A DNA stretch of 64,000 bases. Origin: Phenylobacterium soli (GTDB lineage: Bacteria > Pseudomonadota > Alphaproteobacteria > Caulobacterales > Caulobacteraceae). Shown here piece by piece: positions 42,443 through 51,557 of this stretch. The stretch's first letter is position 1. The number at the start of each line of letters is the position of its first letter. A model generated the notes under the pieces. It was not told the origin of the DNA, searched no databases, and worked only from the letters and a program-made list of their open reading frames with translations. Both the position numbers and the translations under genes were made by a program. The stretch spans positions 1,798,001-1,862,000 of the forward strand of contig NZ_QFYQ01000001.1 of the NCBI RefSeq assembly GCF_003254475.1. Reading direction: 5' to 3'.

Positions 42443-42654
42443 GGTCGCCAGCCTCTCAGCTTTCCGGCGGCCGATCCAGCGTGGGCGCGCTGAGGGAGCG
42501 GCGTTCTCGCAACGGGCGGTTCGGGGGCATGTCCAACCTGTCCGGCCGGGCTGTTACGACGATTTAATTCGCGGGCGGGCGTTCAGCGGGTTGCCGTTCG
42601 CCGGCGGCGCCTTAAGCCTTTGCGCCGTCGATAGATCCTTCGGGGAGACGTCCC

Positions 42655-44514
42655 ATGCTCAGCCGCCGCCACATGCTGCTCGTCGCCGGCGCCAGCGCCG
42701 CGCTGGCCGGCTGCGCCACGGCCAAGCCGCCGGCCGCGCCCGCCGCCCCGCCGCCGCCGGCTCCGCCCCCTGCGCCGCCGCCCACCGCCGAACAGCAGCT
42801 GAACGCCGCCCTCGACGACTTCTTCAACGAGTATCTGCAGAACTTCCCCGAGCTCGCGTCCTCGCTCGGCCTCGACACCGGCGCGCATGCGGACCTGAAG
42901 TCGAAGCTGCACCGGGGCTCGCTCGAGGCGCTGCAGCAGGACAAGGCCCGCACGGCCGCCCAGCTCGCGCGCCTCAACGGCATAGACGCGGCCAAGCTTT
43001 CCGGCATGGCGGCGGTGAACTACGCCTCCGTGCACGAGGACCTGCGGGTCACCGACGCGGCCAACCGGCGCTACAACTACGGCGGCCAGGGCGCGGGCAG
43101 CCCCTATGTGCTGAGCCAGATCACCGGCTCCTACCAGGACGCGCCCGACTTCCTGGCGACCCAGCACACCATCGAGACCGCCGCCGACTGCGAGGCCTAT
43201 GTGGCGCGCCTGTCCGAGCTCGGCCGGCTGATCGACGAGGAGAGCGAGCGCTGCCGCCATGACGCCGGCCTCGGCGTGATCCCGCCGGACTTCGCCCTGA
43301 AGGGCGCGATCACCTCGATGAAGACCATCAACACCGGGCCGGAGAAGAGCGTCCTCGTCACCTCGCTGGTCGACCGCGCCCGCGCCAAGGGGATCGCCGG
43401 GGACTGGCAGGCCAAGGCGTCGCGGGCCTATTCCGAGCGGGTCGGCCCGGCCATGGACCGCCAGGCCGCCCTGCTGGCGGACCTGCTGCCGAAATCGACC
43501 CACGACGCCGGCGTCTGGCGCCTGCCCGACGGCGAGGCCTACTATGCCGCGGCCCTCGCGAGCCAGACCACCACCACCATGACCCCCGCCGAGGTGCACC
43601 AGCTCGGCCTCGAGGTCGGCAAGGAGCTCTCCGCCCGGGCCGACGTGCTGTTCAAGAAGATCGGCATGACCAAGGGCACGGTCGGCGAGCGCTACAAGGC
43701 GCTCTTCAAGTCGAAGAAGTACATCTACCCCAACACCGACGCCGGGAAGGCCAAGCTGGTCGCTGACCTCAACAAGGTCGTCCAGGACATGCAGGCCCGC
43801 CTGCCGCAGTACTTCGGCGCCCTGCCCAAGGCGCCGCTGGAGATCCGCCGGATTCCGAAGGAGACCGAGCAGGGAGCCTCGACCCACTACAACTCGGGCA
43901 GCCTCGATGGCACGCGGCCGGGCATCTACTGGCTGAACCTGCGCGACACCGCCGAGGCGCCCTACTGGGACCTGATCACCACCACCTACCACGAGGGCAT
44001 CCCGGGCCATCACCTGCAGCTCACCCTGGCGCTGCAGGCCGACCTGCCGATGCTGCGGCGGGTGTCGGGCTTCGGGGCCTACCAGGAGGGCTGGGCGCTC
44101 TACGCCGAGCAACTCGCGCAGGAGATGGGCGTCTATGCCGACGATCCGGCCGGCGAGCTCGGCTACATCCACGACGCCCTGCTGCGCTCGGGGCGGCTGG
44201 TCACCGACACCGGCATCCACGCCATGCGCTGGAGCCGCGAGAAGGCGGCGCAGACCCTGTCCTCCATCGAGGGGGATCCGATCACCCTCGCCAACCAGGA
44301 GATCGAGCGCTACGCGGTCTGGCCGGGTCAGGCCTGCAGCTACATGGTCGGCAAGGTCACCATCCTGCGCCTGCGGGACAAGGCGAGGACCGCGCTGGGG
44401 CCCGCCTTCGACATCCGCAAGTTCCACGACGCGGTGCTGCTCGCCGGCGCCATGCCGCTGACCGTCCTGGAGACGGCCGTGGACAACTACATCGCATCGG
44501 CGAGGTCCGCCTGA
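42655..44514 (+). CDS. DUF885 family metallopeptidase-like lipoprotein
   Basis: This 619-residue protein has an N-terminus MLSRRHMLLVAGASAALAGC that combines a twin-arginine motif and a lipobox with modified Cys20. A Pro/Ala-rich spacer (25-45) precedes the catalytic-like domain. The hallmark motif HEGIPGHHLQ lies near residue 450, a zinc-type motif of DUF885 proteins, with further family strings GVWRLPDGEAYYAAAL and TRPGIYWLNLRDTAEAP. Peptidase action is assumed from the fold, not proven. GGGGAGA precedes the ATG. The 211-base gap upstream shows nothing further. Confidence 0.88.
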   Translation: MLSRRHMLLVAGASAALAGCATAKPPAAPAAPPPPAPPPAPPPTAEQQLNAALDDFFNEYLQNFPELASSLGLDTGAHADLKSKLHRGSLEALQQDKARTAAQLARLNGIDAAKLSGMAAVNYASVHEDLRVTDAANRRYNYGGQGAGSPYVLSQITGSYQDAPDFLATQHTIETAADCEAYVARLSELGRLIDEESERCRHDAGLGVIPPDFALKGAITSMKTINTGPEKSVLVTSLVDRARAKGIAGDWQAKASRAYSERVGPAMDRQAALLADLLPKSTHDAGVWRLPDGEAYYAAALASQTTTTMTPAEVHQLGLEVGKELSARADVLFKKIGMTKGTVGERYKALFKSKKYIYPNTDAGKAKLVADLNKVVQDMQARLPQYFGALPKAPLEIRRIPKETEQGASTHYNSGSLDGTRPGIYWLNLRDTAEAPYWDLITTTYHEGIPGHHLQLTLALQADLPMLRRVSGFGAYQEGWALYAEQLAQEMGVYADDPAGELGYIHDALLRSGRLVTDTGIHAMRWSREKAAQTLSSIEGDPITLANQEIERYAVWPGQACSYMVGKVTILRLRDKARTALGPAFDIRKFHDAVLLAGAMPLTVLETAVDNYIASARSA

Positions 44515-44609
44515 GGCGGCGGATCGCAGCCTGTTGACACGAGGCTGTCAGCAGGCCGGCGTAGGGTGGCCCCGGCGGCTTTCGGAACCCGAACCCAAGA
44601 GGTCACCCC

Positions 44610-45257
44610 ATGTCCGACGATCTCGTCTTCTACACCAACCCCCAGTCGCGCGGCCGCATCGTCCGGTGGATGCTGGAGGAGATCGGCCGGCCCTACCGCA
44701 CCGAGATCCTGCAGTACGCCGACAGCATGAAGGCGCCGGCCTATCTGGCGGTGAACCCGATGGGCAAGGTGCCGGCGATCAAGCACGGCGACACGGTGGT
44801 GACCGAGGCCGGGGCGATCTGCGCCTATCTCGCCGACGCCTTCCCGGAGGCCGGCCTCGCGCCGCCGCTCGGCGACAAGCGACGCGGCCCCTACTTCCGC
44901 TGGATGTTCTTCGCCGCCGGCCCGCTCGAGGCGGCGATCACGAACAAGAACCTCGGGGTCGAAGTCCCGGCCGAGCGGAAGGCGATGGTCGGCTACGGCT
45001 GTTTCGAGGACGCCATCAACGGCGCCGAGCAGGCGCTCAAGGCCGGCGACTACATCCTCGGCGACACCTTCAGCACGGCCGACGTCTATTTCGGTTCGGC
45101 GATCGGCTTCTACCTGCAATGGGGCGTGCTCGAGCGGCGGCCGGTCTTCGAGGCCTATGCCGCCCGCCTGCAGGCGCGGCCCGCCGCCGTGCGGGCGCGC
45201 GAGATCGACGACGCTCTCATCGCCGCGGCCCAGGCCCAGCAGCCGCAGCCGGCGTAG
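44610..45257 (+). CDS. glutathione S-transferase family protein
   Basis: This 215-residue cytosolic GST has a thioredoxin-like N-domain YTNPQSRGRIVRWMLEEIG (Ser in the catalytic position region), cis-Pro region GKVPAIKHGD and glutathione-gamma-glutamyl contact TEAGAICAYLAD. The helical C-domain contains YILGDTFSTADVYFGSAIGF with the N-capping motif. AAGAGG ribosome site nine bases upstream. Physiological substrate unknown. Confidence 0.9.
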   Translation: MSDDLVFYTNPQSRGRIVRWMLEEIGRPYRTEILQYADSMKAPAYLAVNPMGKVPAIKHGDTVVTEAGAICAYLADAFPEAGLAPPLGDKRRGPYFRWMFFAAGPLEAAITNKNLGVEVPAERKAMVGYGCFEDAINGAEQALKAGDYILGDTFSTADVYFGSAIGFYLQWGVLERRPVFEAYAARLQARPAAVRAREIDDALIAAAQAQQPQPA

Positions 45258-45275
45258 GCTTCGACGGCCGAGGCC

Positions 45276-46226
45276 TCAGAGCGCCGCCGCCACGCTGCGG
45301 ATCAGGTCGCGCATCCAGGCGATGGCCGGCTCGCTCAGGCGCTCCTTCAGATAGGTGAGCGTCACCTCGACGGCGGGCGAGGGATAGGGCGGCTCGATCA
45401 GCACCAGCCGCCCGCTCTGCACGGACAGCAGGGCGAGGCGGCGCGGGATCAGGGCCGGCATGTCCGTGCGGCTCGCCACGGCGAGGGCGGAATAGGTGTC
45501 GGGGACCCGCACGCCGACCCGCCGCACGAGGCCGCTCTGGGCCAGGGCGGTCTCGAACGCACCGGCGTCCTCCCAGCTCGCCTGGGTGACGAAGCCCCGG
45601 CGCTGGGACCGCTCGTCGCCGGGGCCGGCCGGCGCGGGGGAGATCACCGCGTGCGGCACCGACACCAACCGTTCCAGATCGACCTCACCCTCGGTGAGCG
45701 GATGGCCGGGGCGAACCACCCAGGCCAGGGTCTCCACCAGGATCGGCTCGCGGGAGAAGCGCTCGGGCGCGGTCACGATGCCCGCGACGGCGAAGTCTAC
45801 GCGACGGGCGTCGAGCTGCTCCAGCACGTCCGGCGATTGGCCGATGATGGCGAGCTCGGCCAGAGGGGCGTCCTGCGAGAGGCGGCTGACCACCGGCGGC
45901 GCCAGCACGCCCGAGGCGTAGGGGCCGGCCATGATCGTGAACCGCCGCTCGCTGGTGGCGGGGTCGAAGTCGGGGAAGGCGAGGGCGGCCTGCAGCTGGT
46001 TGAGCGCCGCATGGACCTGAGGCCCCATCTCCAGGGCGCGCGGCGTCGGCTGCATGCCCGAGGGACCTCGGACGAACAGCTCGTCGCTGAGCGAATATCT
46101 GAGGCGGTTCAAGGCATGGCTCACCGCGGACTGGGTCAGACCCAGCCGCGCCCCCGCCCGGGTGACATTGCGCTCCTCCAGGAGGACGTCGAACACGCGG
46201 AGCAGGTTCAGGTCAGGCGTCGGCAT
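45276..46226 (-). CDS. LysR family transcriptional regulator
   Basis: This 316-residue regulator has a winged helix at residues 1-65, LNLLRVFDVLLEERNVTRAG then LGLTQSAVSHALNRLR, and a periplasmic-binding-like effector domain in the remainder. It is divergent from the EmrA-EmrB-NodT operon with a 143-base shared gap, so it is the likely regulator of that pump. The inducing ligand is not predictable. Confidence 0.92.
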   Translation of the reverse strand: MPTPDLNLLRVFDVLLEERNVTRAGARLGLTQSAVSHALNRLRYSLSDELFVRGPSGMQPTPRALEMGPQVHAALNQLQAALAFPDFDPATSERRFTIMAGPYASGVLAPPVVSRLSQDAPLAELAIIGQSPDVLEQLDARRVDFAVAGIVTAPERFSREPILVETLAWVVRPGHPLTEGEVDLERLVSVPHAVISPAPAGPGDERSQRRGFVTQASWEDAGAFETALAQSGLVRRVGVRVPDTYSALAVASRTDMPALIPRRLALLSVQSGRLVLIEPPYPSPAVEVTLTYLKERLSEPAIAWMRDLIRSVAAAL

Positions 46227-46369
46227 GCAAAGCCTTCATTCATACCGTGACGACATATCATTTTGATCATCAAGGGACGCGCACTATCTGAAAACCGACG
46301 GGAGAACGGCGCCGCAAGGATCGCGGGCGCCCGATCCTGCTTTGCTGCATTTGTGAGTTGGGGATTTCC
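46227..46369. promoter_or_regulatory. divergent promoter/operator region of the LysR gene and efflux operon
   Basis: The AT-richest part (46240-46270) contains the dyad ATCA-TTT-TGAT at 46257-46267, followed at once by TCATC, which also makes a TGATCA palindrome at 46264-46269. LysR proteins bind interrupted dyads in such gaps, but an exact T-N11-A dyad is not present, so the operator assignment is tentative. No clear -35/-10 pair could be called on either strand. Confidence 0.4.
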
Positions 46370-47461
46370 ATGCGTGACGTGAGCGATGCCGAGGCCATTC
46401 CCGCCCAAGGCAACGCCGAAGTCGATCCCAACGCCGGCCGCGACAGTTTCCTGCGCCGCTGGCGCTGGCCGCTGATGGTCGGCGGGCCGATCCTGATCCT
46501 CGCCGTCGTCGCCTATTTCATCGTCACCGGCGGGCGCTTCCAGTCCACCGACGACGCCTATGTCCAGATCGCCAAGGTGCCGGTGGCCGCCTCGATCGGC
46601 GGGCGGGTGACCGACATCTACGTCAAGGAGAACCAGTTTGTCCGCAAGGGCCAGGTCCTCTTCCGCCTCGACGCCCGCGACTTCCAGGCCAACGCCGCCG
46701 CCGCCGCCGCCCAGCTCGCCAGCGCCCAGCTGCAGCTGAAGGCGCAGCGCGCCGCCTACGAGCAGCAGCAGGCCAATGTGCGCGTGGCCCAGGAAGCGGT
46801 CAGCTACGCGGCCCGCGAAGCCACCCGCCAGCGCCAGCTCGCCGCCGCCGGCGTGGCGTCCCAGCAGCAGGTGGACCAGGCGGTGCACGCCGCCCAGCAG
46901 GCCCGCGACCAGCTCGCCGCCGCCCAGCAGCAGGCTGCCCAGGCGCTCGCCACGCTCGGTGGCGACCCGAACATCTCCGAGGGCGCGCACCCGGCGGTGC
47001 TGCAGGCGCAGGCCAACCTCCAGCGGGCCCGGCTGAACGTCTCCTACACCGAGGTCGTGGCGCCCTCCGACGGCATCGTCACCCGCGTCGAGCAGCTGCC
47101 CGTCGGCAGCTATCTGAACCCGTCGCAGACCGCCTTCTGGCTGCTCTCCGGCCAGCCCTGGGTGGAGGCCAACTTCAAGGAAGACCAGCTCGCCCACATG
47201 AAGGTCGGCCAGCCGGTCGAACTGCACGTGGACGCCTATCCCGACGCCCATCTCAAGGGTCACGTGGCGAGCTTCGCGCCCGGCACCGGCCAGGCCTTCT
47301 CGCCGCTGCCCGCCCAGAACGCGACGGGCAACTGGGTGAAGGTGGTCCAGCGCCTGCCGGTGCGGATCGACTTCAACTCGCCGCCGCCCGGCATGGCCGC
47401 GCGCGCGGGTCTCTCCGCCAAGGTGAAGGTCGACGTCCGAGCCGCCGGCCGGGCCGGCTGA
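46370..47461 (+). CDS. HlyD/EmrA family membrane-fusion protein
   Basis: This 363-residue periplasmic adaptor has a single N-terminal membrane helix (WRWPLMVGGPILILAVVAYF). The lipoyl half-motif reads QSTDDAYVQIAKVPVAASIG and GRVTDIYVKENQFVRKGQVL. An Ala/Gln-rich coiled-coil hairpin follows (about 95-210), and the second lipoyl half contains LNVSYTEVVAPSDGIVTRVE. It links the EmrB-type pump to an outer membrane channel. ATG 46370 is used; a TTG twelve bases earlier is possible. First gene of the three-gene operon. Confidence 0.93.
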   Translation: MRDVSDAEAIPAQGNAEVDPNAGRDSFLRRWRWPLMVGGPILILAVVAYFIVTGGRFQSTDDAYVQIAKVPVAASIGGRVTDIYVKENQFVRKGQVLFRLDARDFQANAAAAAAQLASAQLQLKAQRAAYEQQQANVRVAQEAVSYAAREATRQRQLAAAGVASQQQVDQAVHAAQQARDQLAAAQQQAAQALATLGGDPNISEGAHPAVLQAQANLQRARLNVSYTEVVAPSDGIVTRVEQLPVGSYLNPSQTAFWLLSGQPWVEANFKEDQLAHMKVGQPVELHVDAYPDAHLKGHVASFAPGTGQAFSPLPAQNATGNWVKVVQRLPVRIDFNSPPPGMAARAGLSAKVKVDVRAAGRAG

Positions 47462-47472
47462 GGCCGTCCGCC

Positions 47473-49002
47473 ATGGCTGCGGCTCAGGACACGGCCAACC
47501 GCTGGCCGATCACCGTCTCCATCATGCTGGCGACGGTGATGAACTCGCTCGACACCACCATCGCCAACGTCGCCCTGCCGCACATCCAGGGCAGCGTCTC
47601 GGCGAGCTCGGACCAGATCACCTGGGTCCTGACCTCCTACATCGTCTCGGCCGCGATCATGACGCCGCTGTCGGGCTGGCTGGCCGACCGGCTCGGCCGC
47701 AAGAAGCTGTTCCTGATCTCGATCGCCGGCTTCACTGCGGCCTCGATGCTGTGCGGCATCGCCACGACCCTTCCGGAGATCGTCATCTTCCGCCTGCTGC
47801 AGGGGGTGGCGGGCGCGGCCCTGATCCCGCTCTCCCAGGCGGTGCTGCTCGACATCTATCCGCGTGAGCAGCACGGCCAGGCCATGGCCATCTGGGGCGC
47901 CGGCGCCCTGCTCGGGCCGATCCTCGGGCCGGCGCTCGGCGGCTACCTCACCGACAACTTCTCCTGGCGGTGGTGCTTCTACATCAACCTGCCGGTCGGC
48001 ATCCTGGCGCTTGCGGGCGTGTGGCTGTTCATCTCCGGCGACCGCCAGGCGCGCGCCAAGCCCTTCGATTTCCTGGGCTTCGGCATGCTGACCCTGTTCG
48101 TCGGCTCCGTGCAGCTGATGCTCGACCGCGGGCCGAGCCAGGACTGGTTCTCGTCCGCCGAGATCACGACCTACGCCATCCTGGCGGCCATCGCCCTGTG
48201 GGTCTTCGTCTCCCACACCCTGACGGCCACCCATCCGTTCTTCGACCGGGCCCTCGCGCGCGACCGCAACTTCGTCACCGCCTCGATCTTCGGCTTCTTC
48301 GTCGGGGTGCTGCTGTTCTCGACCATGGCCCTGCTGCCGCCGATGCTGCAGGTGCTGATGGGCTATCCGGTGCTGACCTCGGGCCTGGTCACCATGCCGC
48401 GCGGCGTCGGCTCGTTCCTGGCCATGTTCTTCGTCGGCCGGCTGATCGGCCGGGTCGACACCCGCGCGATCCTGCTGTTCGGCCTGTCGCTGAACGCGGT
48501 CGCCCTCTACCAGATGATGCACTTCGACCTGTCGATGAGCGCGCGTGTCGTGATCATCTCGGGCATCATCCAGGGCTTCGGGATCGGCTTCCTGTTCGTG
48601 CCGCTGTCGACCCTCGCCTTCGCCACCATCCCGCCGGTGCTGCGGCCCGAGGGGTCGTCGCTCTACACCCTCGTCCGCAACATGGGCTCGGCGATCGGCA
48701 TCTCGATCATGCAGGCCCTGGTGGTCTCGAACACCCAGGTCGTGCACTCGTCTCTCACCGCCCACCTCGACCCGGCCAACCCGACCGTCCGCGCGGGCCT
48801 GCCGGCGATGATGAACCCGTCCACCGTGGCCGGCGCCGTGACCCTCAACAACGAGATCACCCGCCAGGCCTCGATGGTCGCCTATGTTGACGCCTTCCGC
48901 CTGATGTTCCTCGTGACGCTGGCCTGCATGCCGATGCTGCTCCTGATGCGAGCGCCGAAGCGCCAGGCCGGCGGAGAACCTGCCCATGTCGCTGTCGAAT
49001 AG
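47473..49002 (+). CDS. DHA2 family (EmrB-type) MFS drug efflux transporter
   Basis: This 509-residue proton-driven pump with about 14 hydrophobic segments has motif C-like and DHA2 features: MNSLDTTIANVALPHIQGSV in the first helix, GWLADRLGRKKLFLISIAGF (motif A) in the loop between helices 2 and 3, and LLQGVAGAALIPLSQAVLLD in helix 4. Together with the adaptor and NodT-type channel it would extrude hydrophobic compounds across both membranes. The exact substrates are unknown. It overlaps the channel gene by 17 bases. Confidence 0.93.
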   Translation: MAAAQDTANRWPITVSIMLATVMNSLDTTIANVALPHIQGSVSASSDQITWVLTSYIVSAAIMTPLSGWLADRLGRKKLFLISIAGFTAASMLCGIATTLPEIVIFRLLQGVAGAALIPLSQAVLLDIYPREQHGQAMAIWGAGALLGPILGPALGGYLTDNFSWRWCFYINLPVGILALAGVWLFISGDRQARAKPFDFLGFGMLTLFVGSVQLMLDRGPSQDWFSSAEITTYAILAAIALWVFVSHTLTATHPFFDRALARDRNFVTASIFGFFVGVLLFSTMALLPPMLQVLMGYPVLTSGLVTMPRGVGSFLAMFFVGRLIGRVDTRAILLFGLSLNAVALYQMMHFDLSMSARVVIISGIIQGFGIGFLFVPLSTLAFATIPPVLRPEGSSLYTLVRNMGSAIGISIMQALVVSNTQVVHSSLTAHLDPANPTVRAGLPAMMNPSTVAGAVTLNNEITRQASMVAYVDAFRLMFLVTLACMPMLLLMRAPKRQAGGEPAHVAVE

Positions 49003-50464
49003 CCCGCTCCGCTTCCTCGCCGTCTCCGCTTCGGCCCTGGCGCTCAGCGCCTGCGCCGCCGTGGGGCCGAACTTCAAGGCGCCCGAAGGCCCGAAGGGCC
49101 CGGCCGCCTCCGGATACGCCATGAAGGGCGATGCGGCCGCGCCCGGCGTGCGCCTCAGCCCCGATGCCCGCGCCGCCGGCCCGTGGTGGCAGGCCTTCGG
49201 CTCGCCCGAGCTCGATCAGGTCATGGCCGAGGCCTTGGCCGGCAGCCCGACGCTCGCCGAGGCCGACGCCACTCTGCAGCGCGCCCAGCAGCAGGCCGCC
49301 GCCGTTCGCGGCGCCCAGCTGCCGCAGGTGGACCTGAACGGCTCCGCCCAGCGCGAGCACATCAACCTGCAGGCCTTCGGCTTCTCCGGCTTCCCGGGGA
49401 TGAGCCTCTCCAACCCGACCATCAATCTCTATTCGGTAGGCGGCGCGGTGGGCTACGACCTTGACCTCTTCGGCGGCCGCCGCCGCGCCTCGGAGGCCGC
49501 CGGCGCGCGCGCCGATGCGGCCGCCCGGCAGGCCGACGCCGCCTATCTGACCCTCTCGGGCAACGTCGCCATCCAGGCCGTGCGCGTCGCGTCCCTGCGC
49601 TCGCAGATCGCCGCCGCCCAGCAGGTGATCGCGGAGGACCGCCGGGTGCTCGACATGATCCGCGCCGCCCAGAAGGCCGGCGCCGAGGCGCCCTCGGCGA
49701 CCTCCGGCGGCGAGGCCCAGCTCGCCGAGGACGAGGCGCTGCTGCCGCCGCTGCAGCGCGACCTCGACTCCGCGCGCCACCAGCTCGCGCTGCTGGTCGG
49801 CAAGTCGCCGGCCGAGTGGGCCGCGCCCGACTTCGACATCGCCCGCTTCACGGCCCCGGCCGACGTGCCGGTCAGCCTGCCCTCGGAGCTGGTCCGCAAG
49901 CGGCCGGACATCCTGGCCGCCGAGGCCCAGCTTCACGCCGCGACCGCCGACATCGGCGTCGCCGTCGCCAACCAGTATCCGGACGTGCGCCTCTCGGCGA
50001 ACCTCACCCAGAGCTCGCTGAAGCCGGAGAACCTGTTCAACTACAAGGCCTCGGGCTGGCAGCTCCTGTCGGGCGTCACCGCGCCGATCTTCCACGGCGG
50101 CACGCTGAAGGCGCAGCGCAAGGGGGCCGAGGCCGAAGCCCGGGCCGCGCTCGCCCGCTACCAGGCGACGGTGATCCGCGCCTTCGTCCAGGTCTCCGAC
50201 GTGCTGGCCGCCCTGGCCGCCGACCAGCAGCAGATCGCGGCCCTCAAGCGCGCCGAGACCTCCTCGGCCGCCAGCGCCCGAGACGCCCAGACCGCCTATC
50301 GCCTGGGCGGCGGGACCCTGATGCAGGTGATCGACGCCCAGCGGACCTTGAGCCGCGCGCGCCGCGCCAGCGCTCAGGCCGAGGGCCAGCGCCTGGCCGA
50401 CCTCGTCCAGCTCTATACCGCCACCGCCGCGGACTGGCGCAGCACCCAGACCGCCGCGCGCTAG
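48986..50464 (+). CDS. outer membrane efflux lipoprotein, NodT family
   Basis: This 492-residue TolC-like channel protein has a lipobox ALSACAAVGPNFKAP (Cys near residue 22), the WWQAFGSPELDQVMAEAL entry motif, two long Ala/Gln-rich helical hairpins and the barrel segment GGAVGYDLDLFGGRRRASEA. The C-terminal repeat has FHGGTLKAQRKGAEAEARAA. It completes a tripartite EmrAB-NodT pump. Its start lies inside the emrB-like gene, indicating coupled translation. Confidence 0.92.
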   Translation: MSLSNSPLRFLAVSASALALSACAAVGPNFKAPEGPKGPAASGYAMKGDAAAPGVRLSPDARAAGPWWQAFGSPELDQVMAEALAGSPTLAEADATLQRAQQQAAAVRGAQLPQVDLNGSAQREHINLQAFGFSGFPGMSLSNPTINLYSVGGAVGYDLDLFGGRRRASEAAGARADAAARQADAAYLTLSGNVAIQAVRVASLRSQIAAAQQVIAEDRRVLDMIRAAQKAGAEAPSATSGGEAQLAEDEALLPPLQRDLDSARHQLALLVGKSPAEWAAPDFDIARFTAPADVPVSLPSELVRKRPDILAAEAQLHAATADIGVAVANQYPDVRLSANLTQSSLKPENLFNYKASGWQLLSGVTAPIFHGGTLKAQRKGAEAEARAALARYQATVIRAFVQVSDVLAALAADQQQIAALKRAETSSAASARDAQTAYRLGGGTLMQVIDAQRTLSRARRASAQAEGQRLADLVQLYTATAADWRSTQTAAR

Positions 50465-50468
50465 GGCG

Positions 50469-51371
50469 TCAGGTCGGGGTCCAGCCGCGGGCGATCGCCG
50501 CGTCCAGGCGCGCGGCGAGGCTCTCGCTGACAGGCGTCATCGGCAGTCGCAGCTCCGGGCTGTCGATCAGGCCGGTGCGCCACAGGCAATGCTTGAGCGC
50601 GGCGGGGCTGGGTTCCGCGAACAGCAGATCCGGGATCGCGGCGATCGCGGCCCAGGCCGCCGCCGCCTCGCCTGTGCGCCCGGCCCGAGCATGCGCGTGG
50701 ACCGCTCGAAATCCCTCCGGGTCGATGTGAGCCGAAGCGGTGACGCCGCCGTCCGCGCCGTCTTCCAGCGCCGCGGCGAAGCCGGCGTCGTCGCCCATCA
50801 GCACGGCGAACCCGGCCGGCTTTCTGCGGATGATGTCCCGCGACTGTTCGCGATCGGCGCAGCAGTCCTTCAGGCCCACCACGTTGGTCCGCTCGGCGAT
50901 GCGCAGCAGGGTGTCGTTCGCAAGGTTCACGCCGGTCCGATAGGGAATGTTGTAGATCAGAATGTCGGCAGGGCTCGTCTCGGCGATCGCCTCGAAGTGC
51001 AGCCTCAGCCCCTCCTGCGCGGGGCGAACGTAGTAGGGGCAGGTGGCCAGGAAGCCGTCGCCGCCCCAGCGCTCGGCGGCCTTCAGCGCCCGCACGACGC
51101 CGGCCGTCGAGGCGCCGGCCAGGCCGACGAGGATGCGGCTCGCCGCGCCGACCGCCGCCAGCTCGTCCCTGGCGGTCTCGACCACCCGCTGGGTCTCCTC
51201 GGCCGAGAGCGCCGGCGCCTCGCCGGTGGTGGCGCAGAGGACGAGGCCGTCGACCCGCGGCGCGAAGGACCGGACCAGCCGGCGCAGCGAGGTCTCGTCG
51301 AGGTCGCCGTCCTTGAACGGCGTCACCAGCGGCAGCCAGACGCCGGCGTAGCGGGGGAGGGGGCTTGTCAT
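50469..51371 (-). CDS. DapA family aldolase/lyase (dihydrodipicolinate synthase-like)
   Basis: This 300-residue TIM-barrel class I aldolase family protein has phosphate/pyruvate-loop ATTGEAPALS, catalytic Tyr in ILIYNIPYRTG and Schiff-base Lys in VVGLKDCCAD, all intact. The family includes 4-hydroxy-tetrahydrodipicolinate synthase and related pyruvate lyases. Placement beside an MHS permease instead of lysine genes makes a catabolic relative possible, so no symbol is given. ATG 51371 has GGAG six bases upstream, but that site is buried in a six-base-pair hairpin (see the leader element). Confidence 0.85.
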   Translation of the reverse strand: MTSPLPRYAGVWLPLVTPFKDGDLDETSLRRLVRSFAPRVDGLVLCATTGEAPALSAEETQRVVETARDELAAVGAASRILVGLAGASTAGVVRALKAAERWGGDGFLATCPYYVRPAQEGLRLHFEAIAETSPADILIYNIPYRTGVNLANDTLLRIAERTNVVGLKDCCADREQSRDIIRRKPAGFAVLMGDDAGFAAALEDGADGGVTASAHIDPEGFRAVHAHARAGRTGEAAAAWAAIAAIPDLLFAEPSPAALKHCLWRTGLIDSPELRLPMTPVSESLAARLDAAIARGWTPT

Positions 51372-51374
51372 GTC

Positions 51375-51499
51375 GTCTCCTGTTGGGGTCCGGAGACGGA
51401 GCGCCTCGACCCCGTCGCGCCGGCGGGGTCCTGAACGGGTGTGGCGCGCTAGAGGGCGCGCACAGACCAGCCGTGCCCCGGAAGACGGGACGGTTTTTT
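51375..51499. ncRNA. array of four regularly spaced hairpins, candidate structured RNA/leader
   Basis: Four hairpins of 23 bases each follow one another with 10, 10 and 7-base spacers. They are GTCTCC/GGAGAC (51375-51397), GACCCC/GGGGTC (51408-51430), GTG-CGCGC/GCGCG-CAC (51441-51463) and CCGT-CCCG/CGGG-ACGG (51471-51493). A T6 run (51494-51499) follows the last on the plus strand. Read on the minus strand this is the dapA-like leader, and the first hairpin sequesters the GGAG ribosome site. Read on the plus strand it resembles a small RNA ending in an intrinsic terminator. No known RNA family is recognised. Confidence 0.4.
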
Positions 51500-51557
51500 G
51501 GCGGTGTTGGCCACGGCGGCGCTCATGCGGCCACATCGCCCATCGGCGGGCGCGCGG

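Noticed and set aside
51375-51499. CRISPR array interpretation of the regularly spaced hairpins
   Set aside because: The four elements share spacing and length but not sequence, so there is no repeat, and no cas gene is present.
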